Source of the DNA: a virus
Direction: 5' to 3' (one strand)
DNA: 64,000 nucleotides
IMG/VR virus record: IMGVR_UViG_3300017971_000008
Coordinates: 62,001-126,000 of that record
The position numbers and the translations under genes were made by a program. This document shows positions 1 through 9,736 of this stretch, piece by piece. The notes under the pieces are model-generated. The model was not told where the DNA came from and ran no database searches. It was given only the letters and a program-made list of their open reading frames with translations. Positions within the stretch are counted from its first letter, which is position 1. Each line of letters opens with the position of its first letter.

Positions 1-93
1 GAGGTCTATGACCAGTTCTTTGAGGCCCCGTCCAAGGGAAAGTTCATTTGGTCCCATCTGAGGGGCAGGTACAATTACGAGAGGCTTGAGTAA
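1..93 (+). CDS. 3' end of an unidentified gene (partial)
   Basis: Frame 1 is open from the first base to a TAA at 91-93 and encodes the last 30 residues of a protein, ending in NYERLE. The stop overlaps the ATG of the fibre gene (TAATG), which indicates translational coupling. The fragment is charged and aromatic-rich (W, Y, F) but has no motif I recognise. Its position ahead of a fibre and the portal block would fit another structural gene or a terminase, but nothing visible decides between them. Confidence 0.7.
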   Translation, partial: EVYDQFFEAPSKGKFIWSHLRGRYNYERLE

Positions 94-3000
94 TGACCAC
101 AGTATACCCTGCCAGTAACTACCCGACCGCGCTGGACAGCTTCCTGCCGCGGCTCATTGACAATACTGATGAGGTCATAGTAAACCACCAGAACACTGGT
201 TTCGAGGCCATAGAAAACATCCAGGCCAAGCTCGGCATCGACGGAGATCCTATTGTCGGTCTTGGTGGCGTGTCTTTCGACCCAGCAGGTAAAGCGGCGA
301 ATCCTGGTGCGCCAGGGTCACCTACTTTATGGGTGGACAATTCTGGGGGTCCTGGGTTTCCTCTCAAGTACACTGATGACACAGGGGCTGTCCTTACTGT
401 TGGGGAGAGCAACTGGGACAGGTCTGGTACCAAGGTTTTCCCTGCTACGGCTGGAGACTATGCCGAGATAACGATTCCAGATACGACCAACACAGAAGCT
501 TTGAAGCTCATCCAGCAGGACGTGACCAACAACCCTGCTGTTCTGATAATCGATAATGCAGGAACAGGACCATCGGTCAGTTTGGAAGGATCTGGTTCCA
601 GGTCGGTGAACTCCGACAGTGCGGATTTGGAGATAACCACCACGACCAGCGGGGATGTGAAGGTGAATTCCGCAGGCGTGGTGACCTTTGAAGATCAGTA
701 CAAGGGAGGTTCTACTTATACAGGTGATTTCAGAGTCTCGGCCAGCTCTGCTGAGTGGGATACCTTTGAATCCAATATGAGTGGAGAAGTTTCTATACTG
801 GGTGGCATGAACACCCTGTACACTTTGATTTCCACCGAGGACATATGGGATAGGACTGGAACGGTAATTGATCCTAAGAATACAGGTGACACAGTTCAGT
901 TCAGTGCTGGAACAGTTTCATTGCCAGGTCTTGCCTTTGTAGGTGATCCTGATACCGGCATTTATCGTTCAGGCACAAACGAATTAGCTATTGCATCGGC
1001 TGGTCAACAGGTAGCGATGTTTGCCTCGGAGCAATTTTTACTTAACTCGGCTGAAGGAACGATCACCTTTGAAAATGATTCCAGTTTGACGGTGACGGCT
1101 GGCGACTGGGCTGTAGATGCAGTTGATATTGATATAACGGCGTCTGCTAATTTGGATTTGTCCGGTATTTCAAGTGTTGATATTGCATCATCTGGTGGTG
1201 GTGTAACTGTTATTGCCAGTGGGGATCGATTGTTTCTATCTGGTACAAACATCCAGTTGACAGATAGCTACAGACCGTCTTCTACGTATTCGGTTCCTAT
1301 TAAGTTGGCGAACGATACAGCCGAGTGGGATGCTTTTGAGGCTGATTTTGGGGAAGTATCCTTATTTAATGCCCTTGACCAACTTTATGATGCGGTAGTT
1401 GCCGAAGACATTTGGCAGGTAAATTCAAATGTCATTTCACCCCAGACAGCGGGTGATGGGCTTCTTGTTGACGCTTTGAATCAAAGTGTTTCACTGACAA
1501 GCAGTACGGATAATACTAGCCAAGCACTTGCTAGTATTAATGCCGTTTCTAAGAATGGTGCGGGAAGTGGACTAATTTTTGGAGTTCCACATGCTACCCT
1601 TTCTAGTTTAGTAGAAGTGGGTTCTACTGCTGATATAGGTTACACATGGGTTAAGGCTACAACTGAAGATGATGCAAAGGCCAGGGTAAATATTCGTGCT
1701 GAAGGTCATGCTGGAAATGCTGGTGAAATTGATGTCAATGTTGTGGCCGAGCATATTGATTATACGCAAACAGGTTCTCATGATGGTGGTGACGGTCAGG
1801 CGATTTTGACAGATACAGGTGCTTCCTGGGATATAAACAGGTTTGTAGGGTATCCTGTTCGTAATCTGACTGATGGCAGTTCTGGAACGATCACGGCCAA
1901 CACGGCTACAACTGTGACAGCTACTCTTAGTGGCGGGACTGATAATGACTGGGATAACGGGGATAATTATTCGATTGATTACGTGAGTCCGAACGATGCC
2001 TTAGTACAGATTCTTTCGACCACGGCAGGTACGGGCCAAGCGACCATGACGATAGATGCCGATCATGGTGTTTCGTCTGGTAGTGAATGGGCAATCACAG
2101 CGGCAGACGCCAGCGACAATATCCCGCTTCACATAATCCAGAACGATGTGACATCTTCGCCAAGGCCCAATGCGTTAAAGATTTCTGCGAACAATATTGC
2201 ACCGACAGGGGTTTGGAGTACGACTACAGGGTATGCAATTGAGATAGATGATTCGGTTGGTTTTGCGGGAATAGCGACAGGAGATCAGACTTTTTATTTC
2301 GGTGGGTATGCTACAGCAACCGAACGCACTATCGGGATGGGCATACAGGCCGAAGGTGTCGGTCATGCCAATGTCGATTTAGGTGCTATAGCACTAGATG
2401 GTTCTGAGGGAAATGCAGTTGCGAGACACACCGCAAATGTAGCTGATCTTGGCACAGGCAATGCAGTTGTTTTGTTGCAGGCAGTGAATGACGCATCGAC
2501 CGATCCAAGTCCAGCGGGAAAGAGTTTGGCTACCGCGCAGGTCAGGGCATATGGGGACGGTGAGTTTGCTGGCGTCGCTGAAGTACAGATCCTTTCAGAG
2601 CAGAGAGATGCAGGTGTAACTGAGGCGTCGAACATAAATATTCTGGCAAGTAATGCTGGTACGGATGGGGCGGCAACTGCGACAGTCGGGATTCAGGCAA
2701 AGACCGCGATTAATATTGGTACGGATACTTCAGGGGATTATGACGGTGATATTAATATTGGTACAGGTGCTTCAGGCTCAAGAGCAATCGCAATAGGGCA
2801 TATCACCAAAGCGGCAAACTTGGGATTGTATGCAGCATCAGTTTCTATGGGAACGCCCACCATTCAGTTGGTAATGGATGACGTAGGTGCTGGTTTAGAT
2901 ACTGCATTTGCTACCACAACATCCAGCTTTCCAGTTTGGGGAAGTTTTGCAGACCATGCACATGGAAATGCGCTTATATCATCACTGTCATTTACTGGTA

Positions 3001-6000
3001 GGGATAGTGCGAGTAATTTTGAAGGCTACGGTGCGATAAATGCTTATTGTGTAGATAACACTTCAGGGGATGAAGATGGTTCAGTACAGATTGTTACTGC
3101 CCAAAATGGAACAGTATTGGAAACAGCATTGTTTGCAACAGGCGTAACAATTACTGGTCGTGCTGATTCTAGCTTTACCATTGATGGAAATAATGCTGAT
3201 CAAAGAACATTAACTATAGCCACAAGTAATATAGGTTCTGGCAATGGCATTGTAAGCATAGATGCAAAAACACGTATTGATATTGGCACCAGCACTCATG
3301 CAGATTATCCAGCAAATATAAATATTGGGACTAATGTTCTTTCAGGCCAGAGAGACATCACAATAGGTCATGTGAGCAAGGTTGGAACCTTGACTTTGGA
3401 AGGTGCTGCGGTTGCCAGTAACAGTACGTGGGGTATCAATGCACCAGATGTCGCAAATGGTACACATGACGGTGGGGACGGTTCGGCTGTTCTAATCGAC
3501 AGTGGAGCATCGTGGACAGTAAATGCACTCGTAGGTCGATATGTTTTCAACGATACGGATGGAAGCTACGGTCTTATTACAGCGAACACAGCGACACAGA
3601 TAACGGCTACTCTTTCAGGTGGAACAGAAAACGATTGGGATGATGGCGACGGTTACTCATTAGATGCTACGTGCCTCACTTTGACCCAGGGCGATTCGGC
3701 CACGTATCCAAATGAGCGAAAAGCAGCTTTAACGATTCACAGTAATCCTGATTTGTCGGCTGGTGAGGCTCCGAGCACAGGTTACGGGATTCTGTTTGAT
3801 AATCCCGCTGGTGTAGGAAATTGGAATGGTGCTGGAGCGCAGAAGGGACAGAATTTCGCTTTCTTTGCGACTACCGACACGGCTTCACAGGATGTCACTT
3901 GTTTAGTTGGTGCTTTCGGTAATGCCGATTCAAACCATCTAGCGCATGTTCAGTCTTTGAGCAGATATGTTGGAACAGGGAATCCTGAAGCAAGGGCGTA
4001 TCTGTCATCCAGTGTTGAAGTTAGTGGGGCTGATACTCAGGCGATTGCAATTACGAGAGTATCTGCTGCAACGGATAGTGTTAATGATTTAAGTACAGCT
4101 TTGACGGAAATCAAAGCCCTGGTTGAAAATGCCAGTAATGATAGTGATCCGACCGTCGCAATAGCAGCGACAACGACTGGAGGTGGAACACCCACGATTA
4201 CTGTAGATGCTTCGGTTATTTCTATCGATGCAACGGATGATTCCAATTTCTCAATGGTAGCAACGGATGCTGGTACGAAAACACTATTGATCCATGCCGA
4301 CAATACCGGAGCAGGTGCTGGGATCATAAAATTGCAGGCACCATCAGGTGCCTTGTGGATGGATGGGTTAGGGGCTGTTTTTGGTCAGACTTCGGATCTG
4401 ACAGTGTTCCAAGTGAATTCTGATACGATTAACTTGAATTTCTCAGGTGATACTGATTTCGCCAACATGCAGGCTAATGACGCATCAAATCAAGAAATGC
4501 GTTTTACTGGAGCTAATGCCGGTGCTGGCGATGTAGATATTTTATTTAGTGCTGATGGTGCTACGAATTTTGATGCAAAGACAATTTCGATAGACGCAAC
4601 AGGGGTTGCAAATCTAAATGCTGGTGCGAGTTCGGATCTCACTTTGGGTGCCAGGGGCGCAACGATTACGCTGAACGAATCTGGTGACACAACGTTAGAT
4701 GGTGCGTTCACAGCTACCTCAATTATAGGTGCCTTGAATGAAGTAAAAGGTGAAGTGGTAGCAGAGTCACTTTGGGATCGTGCTGCTTCTATTTTATCGC
4801 CACAAAATGCAGGTGATGGGTTATCGATTGATGCTACTGTCGCTATTAGCCTTGAGTCAGATGTCAGTTCTTCTTTGAATGTCAATGGAAGCGATGCTGG
4901 CGATTTAACATTAACATTAAGTTCATCAAATACTGGTGCTGGTGACGGTCTTGTAAAGATAGATGCAGATCAAACAGTTTTCAATGGAACAGCGACACCT
5001 TTCGATTTTTCGGCACCACAGATTACTTTTGCTGGTGATACTGCATCGGGTGTTAGTAATGGTGGCTTTTCTAACGCGATTGCGATGTCTGTTGATGGTG
5101 GGAAGGGTTATTTTGTAATTGAGCGTGGAATAGGTGTTGCTGACAGTGTACAGATGGCTGTTACGAATACGGAAGTTGGTAATGTTACGTGGGGTTCGCT
5201 CCTTGATTATGTTCACGGTGTTGGTGAGGTTGGTAGGTTCCAATTAAATGGTTCAAGTGATGCAGGTCCATCAACGTACATATCTTACGGTTTAATGCAA
5301 GCAAACTGTGTTGACGATACAGATGGTGATGAAGAAGGAACGATAAGGTTGGGAACTACAATGGATGGTGTTTGGGGATGGTGGGGCGTTGAAGTTGGAG
5401 ATACCACAAAGATTGATGGTAAGACAGCAATCAATATAGGGACAAAAACAGGATCTACTTTTAATGCTGATATTAATATAGGAACAGATGCCAACAGCAC
5501 AAGAACGATCACAGTAGGTTCTGTGACTAGCAGTAAAGTCGATTACCTGTATCTCAGAGCAGATGATGTCCAGATAAATGCAGCGAATGAAATTCTGTTG
5601 CAGCAAGATACTAAAATATCTGATGGAAAAAATATTGTTCTGGATACAACTACAGGAACCAAAATAGGAACAGCTACTTCACAGAAATTAGGGTTCTTTA
5701 ACGCGACTCCAATAGTTCAGCCTAGTGCTTATACACAAACATATTCAACTGCTGATAAAACACATGCAGCTAGGACTGCGGCTGCGTTGACTGATAGTAT
5801 AAGTGGAAGTGTAGGAACGACACTTGCTGCTATACCTGATCCGTCAGACTCACCGGCAACGGCAGATGCTTTAAGAGATGATTTGGTTGCCAATGTGTTG
5901 CCTAAAATTAGGGATGCACTTTCTTCGATTGCGGATCAGGTAAACAAACTGAGAGATGATGGACTGGATACTTCTCAAGTTGTGAACGCCTTAATCGATG

Positions 6001-6029
6001 ATATTCAGGCTCTTGGTCTGGCGGGATAG
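93..6029 (+). CDS. giant repetitive fibre-like virion protein
   Basis: This 1,978-residue protein is rich in G, A, T, D, N and S and almost free of cysteine, typical of an extended beta-structured phage fibre. Internal repeats recur: an INIGT...DINIGT...ITIGH unit appears three times (near residues 870, 1070 and 1790). A DxGASW...ITANTATxxTATLSGGT unit appears twice (near 570 and 1135). A WDR-type unit ending PxxAGD recurs at least four times. A DPDTGIYRSG element near residue 288 resembles fibre repeats that precede intramolecular-chaperone fibres, but I see no S74 peptidase at the C-terminus. The last 100 residues are helical and could trimerise or attach the fibre. Base composition is more AT-rich in the second half, suggesting mosaic origin. 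A role as an adhesin is inferred from composition and size. Confidence 0.7.
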   Translation: MTTVYPASNYPTALDSFLPRLIDNTDEVIVNHQNTGFEAIENIQAKLGIDGDPIVGLGGVSFDPAGKAANPGAPGSPTLWVDNSGGPGFPLKYTDDTGAVLTVGESNWDRSGTKVFPATAGDYAEITIPDTTNTEALKLIQQDVTNNPAVLIIDNAGTGPSVSLEGSGSRSVNSDSADLEITTTTSGDVKVNSAGVVTFEDQYKGGSTYTGDFRVSASSAEWDTFESNMSGEVSILGGMNTLYTLISTEDIWDRTGTVIDPKNTGDTVQFSAGTVSLPGLAFVGDPDTGIYRSGTNELAIASAGQQVAMFASEQFLLNSAEGTITFENDSSLTVTAGDWAVDAVDIDITASANLDLSGISSVDIASSGGGVTVIASGDRLFLSGTNIQLTDSYRPSSTYSVPIKLANDTAEWDAFEADFGEVSLFNALDQLYDAVVAEDIWQVNSNVISPQTAGDGLLVDALNQSVSLTSSTDNTSQALASINAVSKNGAGSGLIFGVPHATLSSLVEVGSTADIGYTWVKATTEDDAKARVNIRAEGHAGNAGEIDVNVVAEHIDYTQTGSHDGGDGQAILTDTGASWDINRFVGYPVRNLTDGSSGTITANTATTVTATLSGGTDNDWDNGDNYSIDYVSPNDALVQILSTTAGTGQATMTIDADHGVSSGSEWAITAADASDNIPLHIIQNDVTSSPRPNALKISANNIAPTGVWSTTTGYAIEIDDSVGFAGIATGDQTFYFGGYATATERTIGMGIQAEGVGHANVDLGAIALDGSEGNAVARHTANVADLGTGNAVVLLQAVNDASTDPSPAGKSLATAQVRAYGDGEFAGVAEVQILSEQRDAGVTEASNINILASNAGTDGAATATVGIQAKTAINIGTDTSGDYDGDINIGTGASGSRAIAIGHITKAANLGLYAASVSMGTPTIQLVMDDVGAGLDTAFATTTSSFPVWGSFADHAHGNALISSLSFTGRDSASNFEGYGAINAYCVDNTSGDEDGSVQIVTAQNGTVLETALFATGVTITGRADSSFTIDGNNADQRTLTIATSNIGSGNGIVSIDAKTRIDIGTSTHADYPANINIGTNVLSGQRDITIGHVSKVGTLTLEGAAVASNSTWGINAPDVANGTHDGGDGSAVLIDSGASWTVNALVGRYVFNDTDGSYGLITANTATQITATLSGGTENDWDDGDGYSLDATCLTLTQGDSATYPNERKAALTIHSNPDLSAGEAPSTGYGILFDNPAGVGNWNGAGAQKGQNFAFFATTDTASQDVTCLVGAFGNADSNHLAHVQSLSRYVGTGNPEARAYLSSSVEVSGADTQAIAITRVSAATDSVNDLSTALTEIKALVENASNDSDPTVAIAATTTGGGTPTITVDASVISIDATDDSNFSMVATDAGTKTLLIHADNTGAGAGIIKLQAPSGALWMDGLGAVFGQTSDLTVFQVNSDTINLNFSGDTDFANMQANDASNQEMRFTGANAGAGDVDILFSADGATNFDAKTISIDATGVANLNAGASSDLTLGARGATITLNESGDTTLDGAFTATSIIGALNEVKGEVVAESLWDRAASILSPQNAGDGLSIDATVAISLESDVSSSLNVNGSDAGDLTLTLSSSNTGAGDGLVKIDADQTVFNGTATPFDFSAPQITFAGDTASGVSNGGFSNAIAMSVDGGKGYFVIERGIGVADSVQMAVTNTEVGNVTWGSLLDYVHGVGEVGRFQLNGSSDAGPSTYISYGLMQANCVDDTDGDEEGTIRLGTTMDGVWGWWGVEVGDTTKIDGKTAINIGTKTGSTFNADINIGTDANSTRTITVGSVTSSKVDYLYLRADDVQINAANEILLQQDTKISDGKNIVLDTTTGTKIGTATSQKLGFFNATPIVQPSAYTQTYSTADKTHAARTAAALTDSISGSVGTTLAAIPDPSDSPATADALRDDLVANVLPKIRDALSSIADQVNKLRDDGLDTSQVVNALIDDIQALGLAG

Positions 6030-6032
6030 GCG

Positions 6033-6425
6033 ATGACAGACGAAAGGACAGTTTTGACTTGTGATGCCTGTGGAGCGTGTTGTGTTGTTCAAGGCAAAGC
6101 GAACCACAAAGTCACTTTGCGTGGTGATGACAAGGGCCGATTGCCTGAAGAGGCTGAAGATTGGGTGATCGATGTTACCGATTATTTGCGGAGCGTAGGG
6201 TGCATTATTCGCAAAGAAAAAGTTGAAGGATTGAAGACTAAAGAAAATGCTGAAGGTTTAACTGTTTGTGTGGCTCTGGAGGGTATAGTCGGCAAGGATG
6301 CGAAATGTTCAATCCACGATGTAAAGCCTGTGTCATGTGCAGATTTTGAGTTGGACTTTGACGGATGTAACAAGTTTCGACGGATAGCCAGTCTACCAGA
6401 ATTGGACTTGGAGGTTCCATGTTAA
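6033..6425 (+). CDS. CxxCxxCC (YkgJ-like) metal-binding protein
   Basis: This 130-residue protein opens with Cys10, Cys13, Cys16 and Cys17 (CDACGACC). Further cysteines follow at 57, 79, 92, 102 and 112, with a CSIHDVKPVSC segment. This matches the YkgJ-type putative zinc- or iron-cluster-binding family, in which an N-terminal CxxxCxxCC-like cluster pairs with a C-terminal Cys-rich segment ending in a xxRPxxC-like turn. The biochemical role of the family is not settled. The gene starts 3 bases after the fibre stop and its end overlaps the next start by 7 bases, so it is in the same operon. It is an odd gene to find between fibre and head genes. It could act on the host or modify a virion protein. 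Confidence 0.65.
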   Translation: MTDERTVLTCDACGACCVVQGKANHKVTLRGDDKGRLPEEAEDWVIDVTDYLRSVGCIIRKEKVEGLKTKENAEGLTVCVALEGIVGKDAKCSIHDVKPVSCADFELDFDGCNKFRRIASLPELDLEVPC

Positions 6426-6910
6426 CCGTACTCAAATTCTTACCTGGGTTCCTGTGGGCTTTGCCAGTCTCTTTGTTGACCTGGATATTTTTCTGCATTC
6501 CGTATTACCTCAAGGGAGCTTTTGAAAAGGTCACTATGAGGAAGGATCTTTCGATTATCTGGGATGTGGCCAATGATTCCAAGTTCTACAAGAAGTCCAT
6601 GACTGGATGGTATGGGTTCGTTCTGGGGTGCAACATCGTTGTGGTGGATGTTCCCTCAAAAGATGATGATTGGTGGGCTGACCACTTGGACCATGAAACT
6701 ACACATGTGTATCAGAATTACATTTTCGGTATTTTGTTCTACGTGGTGTACCTGATTCATATGGCGTACCTGCTGGCTTTTTGTAAGGACAAACACTCCT
6801 ACCATGACAACTTCCTTGAGAGGTGGGCCAGGAAGTCAGCAGGGCAGCTTGTGGACATTCCCAGGGAGGACTGGATGGATGGTCCGAACGATAGATTTCC
6901 CTGGAATTGA
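6419..6910 (+). CDS. membrane protein with HExxH zincin-like motif
   Basis: This 163-residue protein has a hydrophobic N-terminal segment (about residues 5-30), a central soluble part with His92-Glu93-Thr-Thr-His96, and a second hydrophobic segment at about 100-121. HETTH fits the HExxH zinc-protease signature, and the following VYQ and nearby acidic residues resemble minimal membrane-linked zincins. No third zinc ligand is obvious, though Glu134 is a candidate. It overlaps the metal-binding protein upstream, so the two are probably co-translated. It could be a host-acting peptidase or a lysis or exclusion factor. It could also be a non-catalytic membrane protein in which HExxH is coincidental. 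Confidence 0.5.
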   Translation: MLTVLKFLPGFLWALPVSLLTWIFFCIPYYLKGAFEKVTMRKDLSIIWDVANDSKFYKKSMTGWYGFVLGCNIVVVDVPSKDDDWWADHLDHETTHVYQNYIFGILFYVVYLIHMAYLLAFCKDKHSYHDNFLERWARKSAGQLVDIPREDWMDGPNDRFPWN

Positions 6911-6931
6911 TTTTCTTGGGTATGGCTTGAA

Positions 6932-6966
6932 CCTTTTTTGGTATATTCACCTCTAAGGAGGTACGA
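6932..6966 (+). promoter_or_regulatory. candidate promoter and RBS before the head module
   Basis: The gap holds CTTTTTTGGTAT at 6933-6944, giving a TATATT -10-like box at 6942-6947, then CTCTAAGGAGG. The final AAGGAGG is a strong ribosome-binding site 8 bases before the ATG at 6970. The CTCTAAGG part resembles the downstream box of the candidate late promoters at 11266, 17252 and 27153, but no TTCCTA-like box lies at the matching distance. The same 12-mer CTTTTTTGGTAT occurs just before the gene at 57394. Confidence 0.35.
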
Positions 6967-6969
6967 GAA

Positions 6970-7326
6970 ATGACTGATGACAATGTAAACGAAGGTGCAG
7001 TTCCTACTCCTGAGGATCTGCGAAAGCCCAAAGAGGTTGAGGCCCCCAAGAAGCGGGAGCTTGTGGTCGAAGGTATGGAGGATGCCAGTTTGGCCGAGTT
7101 CAAGGCTGAGGCTGAGAAACTTGAAGCAGAGGTTTCGGAGCTTGAGGCAGGTGTTCTCAAGGAGAAGAAAGCCCGAGCCAGACTGATTCGCCGCAAGATG
7201 TCCATCATGGCCCCTGAATGCGAGTGCAAGACTTTTACCAGGGTGGGCGAGGCTGGTAACGGTCGGGTTCTGAGGTTGGAATGTGACGAATGCAAGATTC
7301 AGTATGCCGCAAGAGGGGAGCGATAA
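6970..7326 (+). CDS. coiled-coil protein with C-terminal zinc site
   Basis: This 118-residue protein has a charged, Glu- and Lys-rich middle (about residues 35-80) predicted by eye to be a coiled coil. The C-terminus contains CECK followed by CDECK about 20 residues later, a CxC...CxxC arrangement suited to one zinc ion. A strong AAGGAGG site precedes the ATG. It is the first gene of the head operon, just upstream of another small gene and the portal. That position would fit a small terminase subunit or head assembly factor, but I see no helix-turn-helix to support terminase. Function unknown. Confidence 0.6.
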   Translation: MTDDNVNEGAVPTPEDLRKPKEVEAPKKRELVVEGMEDASLAEFKAEAEKLEAEVSELEAGVLKEKKARARLIRRKMSIMAPECECKTFTRVGEAGNGRVLRLECDECKIQYAARGER

Positions 7327-7327
7327 C

Positions 7328-7915
7328 ATGGACAAAATTACTAACAGCAATCTGTCGGAAAAATGGGAAGCTTTGACTCGGATCGGTGATGCTCGGGTTG
7401 GAACTCCGAAGTTCAAGTGGAACATCGCCAAGAACAAATCCATACTGAAAAGCCACAGGGACGACTTGACGGAAGGTCTCAGCCAGGACCCGAAGTTGTC
7501 GGAATATAATAATGAGCGCCTTCAGGTTTATGACAAGTGGGCTATCAAGACAGTGACCGAGGCCAAGAACCCCGATGGTTCAGACGGCTCGACTACCCAG
7601 TATCGGGTACCGTCCGAGAACCTTGAAGCGTTTGAAGCTGATATCGAAAAGTTGAAAGAGCAGTACAAGGACGTTCTTGATGATGAAAAGAAACGCATCG
7701 CAGGTATCCCCGAGCTTCTGAAATCCTGTATCTCGGTTGAGTTCCACAAGATCAGGATGTCCACAGTGCCTATTGAGGATCTCAATTCCAATGATGTGGC
7801 CACCCTTTGGGAGCTTTGGGAGGATGACCTGGAGGACGTGGCCGATGAGGTTGAGTCCGAGGAAGCTGAAGTGGACCCTCCCGCGAAAGCCCCTAAAAAG
7901 AAACCTAAAAGCTAG
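7328..7915 (+). CDS. uncharacterised head-module protein, mostly helical
   Basis: I chose the ATG at 7328 because AGAGGGGAG sits 8 bases upstream and the start lies 1 base after the previous stop. An in-frame ATG at 7283 would overlap the upstream gene by 44 bases. The 195-residue product is charged and helical, with an acidic stretch at about 165-182 and a basic, Pro/Lys-rich tail. No family motif is recognised. Its place directly before the portal, and its length, would suit a portal-associated or small packaging protein. That is inference from order only. Confidence 0.6.
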   Translation: MDKITNSNLSEKWEALTRIGDARVGTPKFKWNIAKNKSILKSHRDDLTEGLSQDPKLSEYNNERLQVYDKWAIKTVTEAKNPDGSDGSTTQYRVPSENLEAFEADIEKLKEQYKDVLDDEKKRIAGIPELLKSCISVEFHKIRMSTVPIEDLNSNDVATLWELWEDDLEDVADEVESEEAEVDPPAKAPKKKPKS

Positions 7916-7924
7916 GAGTACCTG

Positions 7925-9736
7925 ATGGCGATATCCCCTGAGGAAGCAAAAGCGGCACGGGCGAGGCTCAATGCCTCAAGACCTAAGATTGTCAGCTCTA
8001 ATCCGCGGCAACAGCGACGGGACGTAGCAGCTTCTTTGCTTCCTGAGGGGGCCACTCTTAGCGTACCTGCGGGTCCTTCTCGACGTATGGGTACCTTTGA
8101 TCCTGCCTTGATGAGCAATTTCGTTGGTGGCGGTGGCGGTGGCCAGACTTTTCAGCACATGCAAAGGCCCTACCTTCCTGAGATCGAATCCCCGGATCGG
8201 ATACAGTACCCGACTGATCGCAGGATGGCGAACTATTATTGGAGGTTGTTTCACAAGTTCGATCCTGTGTTTGGTACCGCCATGGACATGTACTCCGAGA
8301 TGCTGGTTTCGGATTATGATGTGATCGTGGATGAAACCAAAGATAAAGAAATAAACGATACCGTGGACTTGATGTGTGAGAAGACGCACTTTCAGGAAAG
8401 ATGCCGCCAGATGGTGGTGCAGTACAATGTAATCGGTGAAGTGATTCCGCACACATTCTTTGATGAGGACTTAGGTATCTGGACGTATATCGCCATGCAC
8501 AACCCGGATTACATCGAAGTACAGGACTCGCCCATTATCGATATGGACCCGATCATCTCTTTTATACCTGATGACGCTCTCATAGAGCTTTTGTCGGATA
8601 GATCACCAGAGTCTATGGAACTCAGACAGTCCCTGCCCAGCGAGTTTGTGGCGAAGGTACTGGCCCGACAGCCTATCCGGTTGCAGAACTCAAACTGTTC
8701 TTTCATTGCCCGGAAGCTGAATCCTTACGATGAGAGAGGCACCTCCCTGGCGTCCAGGTTGTGGAGAATATGGATGGTGGAGGATGCGGTCTATGCTTCG
8801 ACGATAGCGACCTACCGGCGCCATGCGGCCCCTATCAAGGTGGCTAAATTGGGGGATGCCTCTACCAACTGGATACCCGAGCCTGAGGTAGAGGCCGAGC
8901 TGCTCTCGATGTTGAGCAGGATGGAAACAGATCCACAGGCGTGGCTTGTTTGGAACTATGGCATCCAGTTCGAGGCTTTTGGTACGACTGACAGGGCTGT
9001 CTCAATCAAAGGTGAGCATGATGTTATCGAGAAGGTGAAGCTCCTCGGGATGGGTCTTTCCAAGTCGTTCATGACGGGGGAGGTGACATACGCTAGTGCA
9101 AAGTCAGGTTTGCAGGTCTTTTTACGTAGGCTTTTGTCACTTCGTCAGTACCTCGAAGCTGTGTGGATCTATCCGAAATTCTTCAGGCCTATTTCCCTGG
9201 CGAATGACTGGATAAAGTCCAAGCCCAACGAGGTTGACCATGGTTACCGTGTGAAGAGGACTGCCCAGGAGCTTGAGGAGCAGAAGCTGATCATCATCCC
9301 CAAGCTCAAATGGCACAACAAACTGGACCCCGAGGTAGAGAGCGATGTGCTTCAGGCTTATCTCCAGATGGAAAAGTTCGGGTTCCAGGTATCGAAAGCT
9401 TCTGTCGGCGCCGTGGTGGATTTGGATTGGGAGAACGAACTCCGCAATTCCGCGGAGGAGTTCAAGAAGTCCAAGGAGATTGTGCAGGAGGTTCTCGGGC
9501 CTCAGATGGCCAATCAGTTCTGGATGGAGAAGGCCCCCAAGAAGCCTGGAGGGGCCGCTGGCGGCGGTGCGCCTCCTGGTGGCCCTGGTGGAGGGCAGAA
9601 GCCTCCTGGGGCGGCTGGAGCGCCTCCTGGTGGCCCTAAACCGGATGCAAGCGCACCTCCTGGGTCCGGTGAAGCCGGTGAGCCCGAGGGCGGCATCGAA
9701 AGCCCTGACCAGGGCGGTATGGGTGCTGACCTGTGA
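7925..9736 (+). CDS. portal protein
   Basis: This 603-residue protein matches the myovirus-type portal family by pattern. It has a basic N-terminus, then YYWRLFHKFDPVFGTAMDMY near residue 105, a long helical region with SKSFMTGEVTYASAKSGLQ near 380, and RLLSLRQYLE before a conserved FFRPISLAND-type segment. Portals form the dodecameric channel for DNA packaging at the head vertex. The last 70 residues are a low-complexity Gly/Pro/Ala tail in which an 18-base unit repeats exactly (9569-9586 and 9620-9637). Such a tail is not usual in the family and may be disordered in the tail-joining end. The stop overlaps the next GTG start. Confidence 0.85.
   Translation: MAISPEEAKAARARLNASRPKIVSSNPRQQRRDVAASLLPEGATLSVPAGPSRRMGTFDPALMSNFVGGGGGGQTFQHMQRPYLPEIESPDRIQYPTDRRMANYYWRLFHKFDPVFGTAMDMYSEMLVSDYDVIVDETKDKEINDTVDLMCEKTHFQERCRQMVVQYNVIGEVIPHTFFDEDLGIWTYIAMHNPDYIEVQDSPIIDMDPIISFIPDDALIELLSDRSPESMELRQSLPSEFVAKVLARQPIRLQNSNCSFIARKLNPYDERGTSLASRLWRIWMVEDAVYASTIATYRRHAAPIKVAKLGDASTNWIPEPEVEAELLSMLSRMETDPQAWLVWNYGIQFEAFGTTDRAVSIKGEHDVIEKVKLLGMGLSKSFMTGEVTYASAKSGLQVFLRRLLSLRQYLEAVWIYPKFFRPISLANDWIKSKPNEVDHGYRVKRTAQELEEQKLIIIPKLKWHNKLDPEVESDVLQAYLQMEKFGFQVSKASVGAVVDLDWENELRNSAEEFKKSKEIVQEVLGPQMANQFWMEKAPKKPGGAAGGGAPPGGPGGGQKPPGAAGAPPGGPKPDASAPPGSGEAGEPEGGIESPDQGGMGADL

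Noticed and set aside
6799-7443. Overlapping minus-strand frames near the head-module start
   Set aside because: They cross three + strand genes and the promoter/RBS at 6932-6966; no motif, no start signal.
9569-9637. GC-rich short repeats, considered as a CRISPR array
   Set aside because: The repeats are in-frame in the Gly/Pro tail of the portal, only two exact 18-base copies are seen, and no cas gene is present.
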